A stretch of 64,000 nt of DNA from Bathynomus jamesi (GCA_023014485.1 JAJOZX010000194.1:1713501-1777500), one strand, 5' to 3'. Shown: positions 28,137-38,328, counted from the stretch's first letter. Notes: generated from the letters alone by a model not told the origin. Translations and numbers: made by a program.

Positions 28137-28632
28137 TTCATTTAGAAAATGGGATCAATCCCAGAATAGGCACCTGAAATCATTTTTAGGTGCTTAATCT
28201 GGGATTGAGGCAAAACAGAGGTGCTTAATCTGGGATTGAGGAGAAAAAATATAAACAGTTTTTAGATATATAATTTCATTGTTTTTATCAATATTTGAAA
28301 AAATCAACTCTAACCTAACCTAATCTAATCTTTTGCTATATCTTCTGCTTTTTTGGTTACTTTTGCTGGATTCAGAAACATTCGGGTTCATATTGCAGGA
28401 ATTTATAATATCTACAATTTTTCTTTATTCATTTAACCACTTTAAACCTTTTATAACTTTGCCTTTATTATATTTGTAATAAACTTTGTATAAACAATAA
28501 ATTTTGTAATCATCAGGGTTTTTTTATTTAATTCCTTGCAAGGTGCCTATTCTGGGATTGAGGTTGAACGCAGGTGCTTCATCTGGGATTGAGGTACATC
28601 AGGCTATTCTGGGGATTGACCCAGAAAATGAA
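28137..28632. mobile_element. MITE with 22-bp internal direct repeats
   Basis: Ends GTTCATTTAGAAAATGGGAT and, inverted, GTTCATTTTCTGGGTCAATC share terminal and subterminal bases, followed by CAATCCCAGAATAG at both ends. The motif GGTGCTTAATCTGGGATTGA (with variants GGTGCCTATTCTGGGATTGA and GGTGCTTCATCTGGG) recurs four times in direct orientation, two near each end, plus one inverted copy at the left end. The interior is AT-rich and non-coding with a short (CTAAC)n stretch. The superfamily is unknown. Confidence 0.6.
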
Positions 28633-28984
28633 CTGGAGAACGTTCAACTTGTTCTCTTTGTACGTTTAAAAAAAAAAAAAAATTGTGTATATATATACAT
28701 ATTAGATTGACAAAAGTAAGTAGACCACGTTGATTGTCCTCAAGAACAAATGTCAAAGGTCATCAATGCGAAAACGTGTCAGCTTTACATAATGGAAAGG
28801 GGATCCTTTCCCCTTTCCATTATGTAAAGCTGACACGTTTTCGCATTGATGATCTTTGACATTTGTTCTTGAGGACAATCAACGTGGTCTACTTACTTTT
28901 GTCAATCTAATATGTATATATATATACAATTTTTTTTTTTTTTAAACGTACAAAGAGAACAAGTGAACTTCTCCAGTTCATTTT
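28622..28984. repeat. 363-bp near-perfect palindrome
   Basis: Reverse-complement arms of about 178 bp meet at a 7-nt spacer (28804-28810, ATCCTTT). They contain TTAGATTGACAAAAGTAAGT, GACCACGTTGATTGTCC and CGCATTGATGATCTTTGAC on the arms, bordered by a TATATATA/A-run block and GTACAAAGAGAACAAG. The A/T homopolymers differ in length between the arms. The inner 250 bp (28690-28925) resembles a small mariner-type MITE (TTGACAAAAGTAAGTAGACC near the ends) set within a wider inverted repeat. Confidence 0.8.
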
Positions 28985-29094
28985 TGGTATGTTCAAATCT
29001 ACAAAAATAACCAATGAAGTGTGATGTATCCAAAAATAGGTAACAACAGCAGCAGTTGTGTATCCTGAATCGTCGTTCAGTAAACCTCAATATT
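28985..29094. other. No recognisable gene
   Basis: Short spacer between the palindrome and a mariner-like terminus. Confidence 0.35.
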
Positions 29095-29220
29095 CAGGGT
29101 GTCTCATTAAGTCCGGTTTCGTAGAAAAATTTATTTTAAATTAAATTTACAAAAGTAATACATTAAAACTAAAACAAATGTTCAAATTGGTGTCTTTTTG
29201 GGACCTTTTTTTTTGTTGCA
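29095..29220 (+). mobile_element. Mariner-like terminal fragment
   Basis: CAGGGTGTCTCATTAAGTCC followed by GGTTTCGTAG is a mariner-like outer end. No transposase or opposite TIR was found within the next kilobase, so this is a solo end. Confidence 0.45.
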
Positions 29221-30333
29221 GGTAGAATAACACGCAATGATTAATATGGAAGCGAGTTACACTCGTGAGGAAAGGGACTCCGCCTTTTCCTTTTAGGTTC
29301 GTTTCTTAAACGTTGGTTTTGAAAAAAAAAAAAAATTTGTTTAAAATATTCCTAACATGCCTTAAGATCATATTAATTCCTACGATTGAATATACAAGTT
29401 GTACAATGAATCATGATGCAAAAATGTCATCTTTTTTTATTGATCAATATGGTGGTTTACTTTTCCAAACATTCTTCAAGTTTAAAATACTTTCATAAGA
29501 TAACCATTGTTTGTCGCTACAATGCGTATTTGACTCTCGAACTCCATTCCAGCATTAGCAAGATGCTCTCGTGGAATGGATCCGTGGAAGCATAACGGAA
29601 AATTTCTTTCCCTCGCCTCCTTCACATGGCTGTAAAACTCCAAATACGTGGGCAAGAACAGACCACAAAGGAACGCTTATTTTACTTTCTTCTCGAAAGT
29701 TCCCACCAAAATTTATAGCGTCACCGAGCCTACAAAGTGTCAGTCCACTTCAGGTCGCCCTCATTTGCCCACTGTTCACGCCTCACTCAGCACTCGCTCC
29801 TCATCTCCAACCTTCGTCATGTAACTCCAATCGCTCTCCAACCTTCGTTGGAGAGCGGCCCGCAGTCCTTCAAAACTCCGTTCAATGATACACGAAGTTG
29901 GATCATCTCCGTTGAGGCCTACTACTATTTCATCTCCAGGAAGCAACATCACTTCTGCAAGATTCAATCGCCGTCATCCTTCCCGTCTTTACATCACTCA
30001 ACATTCATCCATTTCGACCTGCGAATCTTCATTTCCCTCCAACGCGTTTTTCTTCATTCAAACTGGCTCGTAGGCCTTTCCTTCTTCAGTTAGCTTCCTC
30101 ATCAAATTCTCATGTCTAAACTTCTCATAGGCCACCAGCACTTGGCCTACAGTGTTTTGTTACGTCATTACAGGCTATTCGTTCTCAACGCCTGTAATGT
30201 TAACAAACTCTCCCTAACCGAATTAGGCTTGAAAAGAGTCTTCAATATCGTTCAATTTAACAACTCTCACATTTACGACCGCAGTTAGGCCTATCTCATT
30301 ACTGTACCAGTATCGTACTGTCATTACCTCAGT
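29221..30333. other. No recognisable gene
   Basis: Two overlapping plus frames (29571-29888 and 29737-30093) are rich in Ser/His/Pro and unsupported. A perfect hairpin CTCTCCAACCTTCGTTGGAGAG sits at 29836-29857. A diffuse inverted pair (TTACAGGC/GCCTGTAA) lies at 30168-30210. Confidence 0.4.
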
Positions 30334-30934
30334 GGATCTTTTCCGTTTGGGGGCTAGCAGCGAATTTTAATGAAAATCGGTATACTAGTGTAGTTCTGGT
30401 CACTGATTTAAAAAATAACACTTTTTTTTAGAGAAATGAAAAACAAACATTTTAGAACACTTTAAATAATTAATGTGTTTTTGACGAAAATATCATTAAT
30501 TAATCTAACCAATCGTCAAGGGCGTACAGTTGACCTAACCTGGCATTAATTCTTGATTTTTTCCTGCTACTTTTACAGATCTGCCGGGATCCTCCAAAAA
30601 ACGTATTCTTCATAAAGTTGCACTTTTTACCGTTTGACCGACGCTTTTGGCAATGAAAGAACTGTTTATTTTTATCAAAGACACACACTTTCCCACACTT
30701 AGAGCACTTTTTCATAAACAGTAGCAGTTTGTGACTAACTAAATTTAACACAATCCTCTGTAACTAGTTTAAGCTAGTTAAAACACACATTAATTATTTA
30801 AAGTGCTCTAACATGTTTGTTCTTCATTTCTCCAAAAAAAAAAAGTTATATATTTTTGAAATCAGTGACCAAAACTACATTAGTATGCCGATTTTCATTA
30901 AAATTCGCTGCTAGTCCCCAAACGGAAAATACCC
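30334..30934 (-). mobile_element. Merlin-like deletion derivative, copy 2
   Basis: A 601-bp element with inverted arms of about 150 bp, starting GGATCTTTTCCGTTTGGGGG and, inverted on the right, GGGTATTTTCCGTTTGGGGA. The flanks are a perfect 8-bp duplication ACCTCAGT (30326-30333 and 30935-30942). It is longer than copy 1 because both arms are complete. The internal ORF (30715-30510) is the same zinc ribbon. Confidence 0.8.
30500..30715 (-). CDS. Merlin-like zinc-ribbon ORF remnant, copy 2
   Basis: I choose the ATG at 30715 (MKKCSKCGKVCVFDKNKQFF), which corresponds to the start in copy 1; an upstream in-frame ATG at 30751 lies in a stretch (MLNLVSHKLLLF) that is not open in copy 1. It continues CQKRRSNGKKCNFMKN and TFFGGSRQICKSSRKKSRIN, then ARLGQLYALD. 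Relative to copy 1 most residues are identical, with one unit instead of two of the NARLG duplication. The catalytic domain is absent and probably lost before the two copies dispersed. Confidence 0.6.
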   Translation of the reverse strand: MKKCSKCGKVCVFDKNKQFFHCQKRRSNGKKCNFMKNTFFGGSRQICKSSRKKSRINARLGQLYALDDWLD

Positions 30935-30942
30935 ACCTCAGT

Positions 30943-31463
30943 TATTGCTTTTAATACCACTGTATCATTTAACTCTTATCCTGTATAAAAATCATTCCTT
31001 ATTGTTGATAATTAATCAGTCATTGTAATATTGCACAATTACCGTATAAATAATTGTTAATCACTGTGAACAAATAATTTATTTTTCTAATTAAACGAAA
31101 AACCACAGAGTCATTTCTATCTCCTTATTAAATATTGCTTGTTTGGCTGAAAGGTCAAACTGGTGACCCTACAGCATTTCATTCCATTTTCAATCCATAT
31201 ATTATAGTGAACCTACCGTTGTGCCACCCCTTCAGACGTGGCGTCCAATATTTTGGAGAAAATGAACATCAAAAAGTATAAGATTTATTGTTATTCAAAA
31301 ACCAAATATTTTAGTTACTAGTCACTTACTTTACACGCATTTTGGGTTCCTTTTCCCACAACTAAACTAAACCTATAGAAATATTTAGAGAAAAGTTGAA
31401 TTTTACTACGATTTATATTAGTGTGATTATATTATTATTATTTTCACTGTGTCTAAAGGGGTT
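30943..31463. other. No recognisable gene
   Basis: AT-rich flank between two transposons. There is no open frame above 60 codons. Confidence 0.4.
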
Positions 31464-32763
31464 AACTCAAAATAATGGAAACATGATAGAAAAGTATAGT
31501 TTTTTAATATATTTATAGCGCGTTATAGAAAACCGTTATTTGAGAATCTAATGTTGATTCTTATAGTGATTACTATGAAATTAATGACATTAATCACGTT
31601 CTTCTATATTCCAGGCCATTGTTTTTAATAAATAATATAATAAAGGAGCTCTCAGATTTTCAAAGCGGTCAAATGGTTGGCGCTCGGTTGGCAGGTGCGT
31701 CAGTGACTAAAACCTCAAGGTTGTTCAACATTTCAAGAGGAACTGTATCCAAGGTGATGGCGGCATACAGTGAACAGGGGAAGACAACATCTGCAAATAA
31801 CAGCAGTGGTCGCAAGCCTAAGCTCACCGATAGAGACAGACGGTGAAAAGGATTGTTGCAAAAAAATTAAAAATAAATAAATAAATAAACGAAAAAAAAA
31901 AAAAAAAAAAAAACTGCTACCGGAATAACCACAGAATTCAATTTACATCTAAACGATCCAGTATTAACAACAGTAGTTCGTCGTGAGCTTCACAAAACCT
32001 GAATCCATGGTAGAGCTGCCATCGCCAAACCACTGGTTACAGATGTGAATGTTACGAAGCGCAGGACCTGGGTGCATTGAGCACAAAAACTGGACCTTAG
32101 AGCAATGGAAGTGTAATATGGTCAGATGAATCGTCCTTTACCCTTTTTCCAACATCAGGTCGAGTTTATGTTTGGAGAAAGCCAAAAGAAGCTTTCAACC
32201 CTGACTGCCTCTTACACCAACCATCAAGTATGGAGGACTGGAGGCGGGTCAGTTATGGTTTGGGCAGAGATATCGTGGCATTCATTGGGTCCTATCATTG
32301 CACTGCATGGCAGAATTACTGCAAATGAATACGAAGACATTTTAAGTGACCAGGTGCTTCCCATGGTGCAAACATTGTTTCCCACAGGTGTTGCCATATT
32401 TCAAGACGATAATGCCCCCCCATACACACAGCTAAGCGGGTACATTCTTGGTTTGCAAGAGTATGAGGATGAAGTCAAACGCCTTCCATGGCCTCCTAAG
32501 TCGCCAGATTTAAATATTATTGAACCCTTATGGTCAGTTCTCGAAAGCAAAGTGCGGAGCAGATTTCCACCACCTTCATCTCTTGAGGAGTTTGAAGCCT
32601 TCCTTCTTGAGCAATGGTTAAACATTCCACTAGAAACCATTCAAAACTTGTATGAATCAATTCCACGAAGAATTGAAGTTATTCTGCAAGCAAAGGGTGG
32701 TCCAACACTTTATTAGTAATTAAATCATGCATTTCCAAAGGTGTTTCCATTATTTTCTCAAAT
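31464..32763 (+). mobile_element. Tc1-type transposon, full-length but decayed
   Basis: The TIRs share TCAAAATAATGGAAAC (left, from 31466) and TTGAGAAAATAATGGAAACA (right, inverted from 32761). TA-containing flanks are present. A 1.3-kb length and a plus-strand transposase with both DNA-binding and catalytic parts make this nearly full length. An A-rich microsatellite (31862-31914) has expanded within the transposase gene. Confidence 0.8.
31619..32716 (+). pseudogene. Tc1 transposase (frameshifted, with poly-A expansion)
   Basis: The N-terminal part (31643-31846) reads KELSDFQSGQMVGARLAGAS, VTKTSRLFNISRGTVSKVMA and SGRKPKLTDRDRR: the first helix-turn-helix of a Tc1 transposase. An (A)n/(TAAA)n expansion follows and breaks the frame. 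Remnants such as SDESSF (first catalytic Asp, about 32120) lie in another frame. From about 32240 the frame reads GGSVMVWAEISW, LGPIIALHGRITANEY, FPTGVAIFQDDNAPPYTQ (second Asp), and WPPKSPDLNIIEPLWSVLES (third site, Glu), ending IPRRIEVILQAKGGPTLY. It belongs to a Tc1 family widespread in aquatic animals (inference). The ATG at 32126 is not the authentic start. Confidence 0.85.
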
Positions 32764-32769
32764 ATATAA

Positions 32770-32807
<38 letters not shown>
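32764..32807. repeat. (TA)n microsatellite
   Basis: TA tract between the Tc1 right end and the mariner left end. Confidence 0.95.
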
Positions 32808-32810
<3 letters not shown>

Positions 32811-34137
32811 GTTGTAACAAATTCTGCTCGATTACAAAACGGACGATAAATAATAGAATAACCTCAAGATAATGTGAAATAGTTTTAGAAATGCTGCAAA
32901 ATACACGCGGCGGCAGGTTCGCACTGGTTTTATCACGATACAGAATGATACAGAATGACTTAGGCTAGTGTAGGATTAGGCTAATGAATATTTTCTCTGG
33001 TGTTTTTCATACAGTTACAACGCCACTCCCAACGATATTACAGTAATTGAAAAAGCATGGAGCCCACGAAAGAGCATATTCGACATGTGATGCTGTATGA
33101 GTTCCATAAAGGATCTAACGCTAGTGAATCCGCAAGAAACATTCGGAGAGTTTATGGAAATGATGTGAGTGAATGGATGTGTAGGAGATGGTTTGAGAAG
33201 TTCAGAAATGGAGACTTCAGTCTGAAAGATTATCAACGAGCAGGACGACCAAATGAGTTAGATGATGAATTGCTGAAAGCAACAGTGGAGGAAAACCCAA
33301 CGGTAACTTTAAGAGAACTTGGCCTGCAACTCGGCGTTAGCCATATGACCATTCATCGTCATTTGAAGTTGTTAGGAAAAGTAATGAAGGTTGGAAAATG
33401 GGTTCCGCATGATTTGTCACAAGCGAATCTTCAACATCGAACTGATATTTGCACATCACTGCACTCTCGGCAACTGCAGGCACCGTTTTTGAATCGGATC
33501 GTCACTGGGGATGAAAAATGGGTCCTCTATAACAATATTAAGCGTTGACATCAGTGGCTTAGCCGTGAAACAAAGCCTGAACCTCAGCCAAGGAATGGAC
33601 CCCATCCAAAGAAAATTTTGCTATGCGTTTGGTGGGATATGCAAGGAATTATTCATTTTGAGCTTCTGCCAGATAACCAAACAATCACAGCTGAAGTCTA
33701 CTGCCAACAGCTCCAACGACTGAAGATGGCATTACAAGAAAAACGTCCTGCATTAATTAATCGCAGAGGTGTTCTAGTCCACCAGAATAACGCGCGCCCT
33801 TACACTGCTCGAATCACCACTGCCCAATTGGAGGCATTTGGTTGGAAAAAATGCCTCATCCACATTATTCTCTGGACATAGCACCTTCAGACTACCATTT
33901 ATTCAGAAGTCTGCAACATCACCTAGATGGACAAAAGTTGCAATTTAGGGAAGCTATCGAAAACGAAGTGATCGCTTTTTTAACTCGAAACCAAGGGATT
34001 CTTCGAACGTGGCATAAAAAACTTCTACAGGTGGGGGTTATAGAAAAAGAAGGGAATTATATTGATGATTAATTTGTCATTATGTCATTTAATTTTGTTG
34101 TGAATAAACTAAAAAATCGAGCAGAATATATGTTACA

Positions 34138-34142
<5 letters not shown>
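32808..34142 (+). mobile_element. Mariner transposon, full-length, inactive
   Basis: A 1.33-kb element whose ends read CAGGTTGTAACAAATTCTGC and, inverted, AAGGTTGTAACATATATTCT. It sits inside a (TA)n tract. The length and gene organisation are standard for mariner. The transposase carries one stop, at least one frameshift and a substituted catalytic residue. Confidence 0.85.
33057..34072 (+). pseudogene. Mariner transposase (stop, frameshift, catalytic D-to-N)
   Basis: The ATG at 33057 starts MEPTKEHIRHVMLYEFHKGS, a mariner helix-turn-helix followed by VSEWMCRRWFEKFRNGDFSL, the GRPNELDD linker, a second helix-turn-helix (TLRELGLQLGVSHMTIHRHL) and the first catalytic Asp in FLNRIVTGDEKWVLYNN. 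A TGA at 33546 follows KR, where Arg is expected. Downstream frames read CVWWDMQGIIHFELLPDNQT, then LVHQNNARPYTARIT, where the usual second Asp (HDNARPH) is Asn. After a frameshift near 33850, PHYSLDIAPSDYHLFRSLQH gives the third Asp region. About 340 residues in total, as expected for mariner. Confidence 0.85.
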
Positions 34143-34180
<38 letters not shown>

Positions 34181-34247
34181 TATTATATATATTATATATT
34201 ATATATTATAATATAAATATATATATATATAATATATATATATACAC
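34143..34247. repeat. (TA)n microsatellite
   Basis: TA tract with several ATTATA phase changes. Confidence 0.95.
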
Positions 34248-34280
34248 ACGACTTTTTGAAACTGTTTCTCAGACACCCTG
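34248..34280 (-). mobile_element. Solo mariner-like terminus
   Basis: Read inward from 34280 on the minus strand: CAGGGTGTCTGAGAAACAGT. It resembles a mariner-like end next to a TA tract; no partner was found. Confidence 0.4.
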
Positions 34281-34531
34281 CACTCTAATTATATCATACT
34301 ACAAAAATAAGTATTATTTTGCTAACAGTAAAATATTACGTACACTGTTGGATATTGTGTGTATGTACAGTACAATGTACAATTACACATTTTTTAATTG
34401 CATATCAACGTCAATAAAGCCTATCATGGTATACTTGAAATTTTAAATATGACGTACTTTCCTGTCCTTCATTGCTCCTAATTATTAAAAAAAAAAAAAG
34501 TTGAAAATACAGTATTAGATACCCTCACATG
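34281..34531. other. No recognisable gene
   Basis: AT-rich spacer without features. Confidence 0.35.
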
Positions 34532-34640
34532 CAGTGTTTCTCAACTTTGGAGTCGCGGGAAATGCTCTGCTCAAGGGTTGGGGAATCGTGCTGCTTTGCC
34601 AAAATAATAAAAAAAATAAAAATCAGCCTACATGAAAATT
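34532..34640 (+). mobile_element. hAT (Charlie-like) terminal fragment
   Basis: CAGTGTTTCTCAACTTTGGA followed by GTCGCGG and AAGGGTTGGGGAATCG is the characteristic 5' end of Charlie-type hAT elements. The inner boundary is approximate. There is no transposase or matching 3' end nearby. Confidence 0.6.
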
Positions 34641-35074
34641 TTAATTTTATTTTTCTTGCAAAAATTACAAAACAATGCGTATATACGTGTCTCTAAGTGA
34701 AAAACGCGCGTAATGTTACAGTTTTACAGTTCAAATTATTTCCCGTTAGTCATAATTATCTTCACTGTTAATCTACGTCTTTCAATGATATACCCGTGAC
34801 TGTTTTGCATTTGTTAATAATCTTATATTCGGTTGAATATAGACTGAACACAAAGTAACACACGCTGTCAATTTCAATGATTTGTTTTAAATGCAACTAC
34901 TGATGAAAAATCCAATTCTGCAGTTTTTATAAGGTTGCGAATGGAATTAAAACTCGCTTTTCCGTGTTATCCGAAATGCACCCGAGACTTCTGATGGGAA
35001 TGACGAGTGTAGGGTCTCGTCAGAAGAACGTTCAATCAATTTATTTTGTTGGTTTCCCACGAGTTCGGCAGACA
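34641..35074. other. No recognisable gene
   Basis: AT-rich sequence; possibly the decayed interior of the hAT fragment. Confidence 0.35.
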
Positions 35075-35544
35075 TTACCACCCTTCCATTGAATGGATTA
35101 AGTATCCACCTCTTACTAGGGTTCTGTCATCACGTAGGAAATAGTTCGGGAACTGTTTTTGCGGTTGTTGGTGGTGTTGGTTAGCGGCGGCACGCGGGTA
35201 ACCGATCGCCCTCTCCGGAGTGGACCAGAGGTTCAGCGCACTAATGATGTTGTGTTGTGTTGTGTTGTGTGTTCGATGTTGTGCTAGAGCGATACAGTCT
35301 GTCATAATGTGTTCAACTGTCTGTGGTGTGTCGTGGCACAGGTGGCAGGTGTCGTCTGTGGAGTTGTCTAGTCTGTGTTTATATGTCTGTAAGTTGGGGT
35401 GATGTCCACATCGGAATCGTGCTAAGTTAACTCGATCCGATCTGCTCAGGCTGGTCTCTGACTTGTCAGTGGGTGGCGGATTCGCACTAGGACCGCATTC
35501 GGACCGAGTCGTGTCAGTGCTTTGTGGGTTAGGCGTGTGTGTGT

Positions 35545-35578
<34 letters not shown>

Positions 35579-35640
35579 CTGTACTGTGTGATGTCTGTGG
35601 AGCGTGGTATGGAATGGAGCATTTGATTATAATGTCTCTC
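35075..35640 (-). pseudogene. Jockey-type ORF2 C-terminal segment with zinc finger
   Basis: Coding resumes after the nested element with HYNQMLHSIPRS and a His/Thr-rich stretch over a (GT)n tract (35545-35578), then LARFRCGHHPNLQTYKHRLD, TCHLCHDTPQTVEHIMTDC (C-x2-C-x8-H-x4-C finger typical of the jockey-clade C-terminus) and LNLWSTPERAIGYPRAA. The ending PNYFLRDDRTLVRGG lies near 35110. Frame changes occur between these blocks. Confidence 0.7.
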
Positions 35641-36116
35641 TGGTGTTACCATGCATCCGCATCCCAATCTTCAAGACAATGGGCAAACCACATTCTGTCA
35701 TCGATGTTAAGTTGAGTTTTTCTTGGCTTTGGAAGTTCATGCCAAGCTTTAAACCTTGCCTATGACGGTACAGTCGAATGATCTCACCACTAACGATCTT
35801 TCTTCTCAACACTTCGATCTCTCTAGAAAGTTTAGCACAGCTGTTTTTCTGCTTACGCGTACTGCTTTCAATGATGTCCTTTGTTTCCTGAGAGTGGCAA
35901 ATTTGGGTGCCCAGATTTGGTTGTATCCATTTCACATTCATCCAAAGTTTTATTCCAATTTCTTTTGACGAAGTCCTCACTTCTTCGCAACTTTTTGGCA
36001 ACCCATGAACGTGTTATAAAGATGGCTCCAGCATCACGAGCTTCCCGAAATGTTATTGCTCGTATGCGATTTATCACACGTTGCCTCTCCGAATCACCAA
36101 TTAATTGAGAAGCCAT
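35640..36116 (-). pseudogene. Tc1/mariner-like transposase N-terminal half
   Basis: The ATG at 36116 starts MASQLIGDSERQRVINRIRA, then REARDAGAIFITRSWVAKKL and RSEDFVKRNWNK, a helix-turn-helix region. After frameshifts the homologous frame continues QETKDIIESSTRKQKNSCAK, LSREIEVLRRK, then HELPKPRKTQLNIDDRMWFA. The conserved WxxKKLxRSEDFVKRNWNK block marks a distinct Tc1/mariner-like group. The catalytic domain is missing or lost at the 3' border. At least two frameshifts. Confidence 0.65.
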
Positions 36117-36222
36117 TGTATTATCACTTTATCAGCTAGAGTAATTTTAATACCTGCAATAAATAAAGAATTTTATATATTTTTATAATCACTAAAAACT
36201 ATTTCGATATAAGTAAACATGT
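35640..36222 (-). mobile_element. Tc1/mariner-like fragment nested in the jockey LINE
   Basis: The insertion separates LINE coding IAGCKEFQKTLAPHLQ (ending about 36222) from HYNQMLHSIP (about 35640). It holds the 5' UTR and N-terminal half of a transposase on the minus strand. The TA dinucleotides near both borders are consistent with TA-target insertion, but the ends are not sharply defined. Confidence 0.65.
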
Positions 36223-37750
36223 AAGCTGCAAATGGGGGGCTAAGGTTTTTTGGAACTCCTTACATCCTGCAATGATACGAAATGCGTTGTTTTGTATTGT
36301 CTGTAAGGTGTTTATGTGTGTGTTTAAGATAATGGGTGCCCAGCATGGGCTAGCATAGTCCATAACTGAGCGAATATATTGTTTGTATATGAGTGATGTT
36401 TCCTGCTGGTGTTCAAAGTTTGTGCCTGATAGTACCCTAAGCGTGTTAAGTATTGACGTACATTTGTTTTTAATGTCCTGAATGTGGTTTGCAAAATATA
36501 ATGATGTGTTGTATGTGACCCCACATATTTTGGTCCTGTGAGTGTGTGGAATGTGTGTGTTGTTTAGTGTAAGCTGTGGAGTTACCTGGTGTTCTTTTGT
36601 GTTGCTTGTTAGCAAGGTGATGGTTGATTTTGTGGGCGATACTTTGAGTCTAGTGTGTGTGAGCCAGTCTTGTATACTGTTTATGTATGTTTGTAGGTTA
36701 TTTGTAGCGGTGTCGATGTTGTTGTGAGTGGATGTTAGAGTGATGTCATCTGCATATGATGATAAGGTAAGCTTGTTATCTAAGGGTGTTGGAATGGCAT
36801 GCATGTATAAATTGAAGTGTTGGTGAGAGAACAGAACCTTGAGGGACACCATGATGGCTGCGTGAGGTTAGTGAGTAATGTCGTGGTTGAGTGGTGAGGT
36901 CTGAATCCATGTAGAGTAGGCGATAGTGGTATGTGTGGGTTGGTGATTTGTAAGATTAGTCTTTCTGTTACTTTGGAAGGTGTGCATGTAGTAAAGTAAT
37001 GGGTCTATAGGAAGCTGGTTCTGTTGGATTTTTGTTTGGTTTGAGTAGTGTAATAATTTTACCGTGTTTCCATATGTCAGGAATAATACAGTGTTGGTAT
37101 GAATATGTGCTGATGTTTGTGAGAGCTAGTCTTCCCTGTGTGCCCAAGTGTTTAAGGTGTATGTTAGATATGTTGTCTGGCCCAGTAGCCTTCGAATTCT
37201 TAATGTTTTTGATGATCTTGGTGGTCTGGTCTGTATTGAAGGGTGTAATGGTCGTGTCGAGTCTGTAGGTTTTCTTGTGTCTGGCTGTTTGTCTGTCTGC
37301 GTGTTTCTGGTTGTTGTCTCTGTTTAAGTGACTTATCTTTGCGTAGTGATAACTAGAATATTAGCTGCTTGTGATATGTTGGGATATTATTTTGGCTGCG
37401 ATTGATAGCCGTGTGAGGTGTGAATGCCGCTGTTAGAGTGGGTAATGCTGTTTATAGTCTTGTATAGCCTGGATGTATCTGTAGAGTAGCTTAGTGTTGT
37501 TATGAATTCCCTAAATGTTTGTTTGTTTTTCTTTAAGTTTGTTGTTTATTTTTGTGTTGAGCTGTTGTATCTGCTGTTTTATGGCTTGTGTGTGTGGTGT
37601 TTGTGTTATGTTTGAGGTTGTTACGTTGCCTTATGAGGTCGGCTATTTCTCTAGTGTAATTTGGGTTGTATTTCCTAATGTTGCCCTTGGGTATGTATTT
37701 GTTTGCATTATTGATGATCTGATTAAATGTCTTGAGTGTTGTATTGATGT
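36223..37750 (-). pseudogene. Jockey-type reverse transcriptase (decayed)
   Basis: The open part 36852-36226 reads NLYMHAIPTPLDNKLTLSSY then ADDITLTSTHNN: the catalytic YADD motif of a reverse transcriptase. It continues TNNLQTYINSIQDWLTHTRL, KICGVTYNTSLYFANHIQDI (thumb) and VMDYASPCWAPIIL. Upstream RT motifs (GVPQGS-like, near 36860) and the palm lead-in extend to 37750 in several broken frames. A protein with intact YADD could in principle have polymerised, but the upstream frameshifts preclude it. Confidence 0.8.
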
Positions 37751-37766
37751 TTATGATGGGTGTGCT

Positions 37767-38112
37767 TGCAAAAAACTTAACTTTTCTACGTGAAGGTCAA
37801 AATATGATGATAAAAACCCACTCTAATAGACAGTTTATTTCCACAACAGTTTCGATGCCCACTCGCATCCTCTTCGGATGGATACAGAAAAACGAATGAA
37901 CCAAAAACGAGAGGGAAAACAGTCCAGGGACCATTAAGAAATTCGCACCTGGTTAGATCCCGTTCTCCCGACACCAGAAGGGCATTTTTATTAAAGGGAC
38001 CCGCTTCTAAGTACACTCGCACATATTTAAAACTAGCTTCTTGTTCTATACATACAGATTCTATTATTTTTACATAATTATTACATTTAATATTGCATTA
38101 TTATTTATTAGA
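37767..38112 (-). mobile_element. Retroelement 3' fragment with 12-bp target duplication
   Basis: The insertion is bordered by perfect direct repeats GATGGGTGTGCT at 37755-37766 and 38113-38124, so it postdates the jockey copy; removing it restores the LINE frame (EEQFTTLNSTPI...). The 346-bp insert on the minus strand contains a short frame ending YPSEEDASGHRNCCGNKLSI and VGFYHHILTFT. GAAGAGGATGCGAGTGG followed by CATCGAAACTG resembles sequence found at 3' ends of Penelope-like elements, but I cannot confirm this. Confidence 0.7.
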
Positions 38113-38284
38113 GATGGGTGTGCTGTTTAATGTGGTGAATTGCTCCTCAGTCTGTATTTTGAACTGTTCCCAATTAGCTTTCTTGTAATTTCTGTAAGTG
38201 TGCCTAAGGCTGTTGGGACAGTGTGTAGAACGTGTTGTAATGATGATGGGCAGGTGGTCTGATGACAGTTGTTTTTCTGTTCTC

Positions 38285-38328
<44 letters not shown>

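Noticed and set aside
28137..28632. CRISPR-like array of 22-bp repeats
   Set aside because: Only four imperfect repeats with unequal spacing, clustered at the ends of a TIR element in eukaryotic DNA; no cas genes.
29571..30093. Two overlapping Ser/His/Pro-rich open frames
   Set aside because: Simple composition, overlapping each other, no recognisable domain, no splice or promoter evidence.
37786..38022. Independent 78-codon gene on the minus strand
   Set aside because: It lies inside the 12-bp-TSD insertion and reads through its 3' region; better explained as retroelement sequence.
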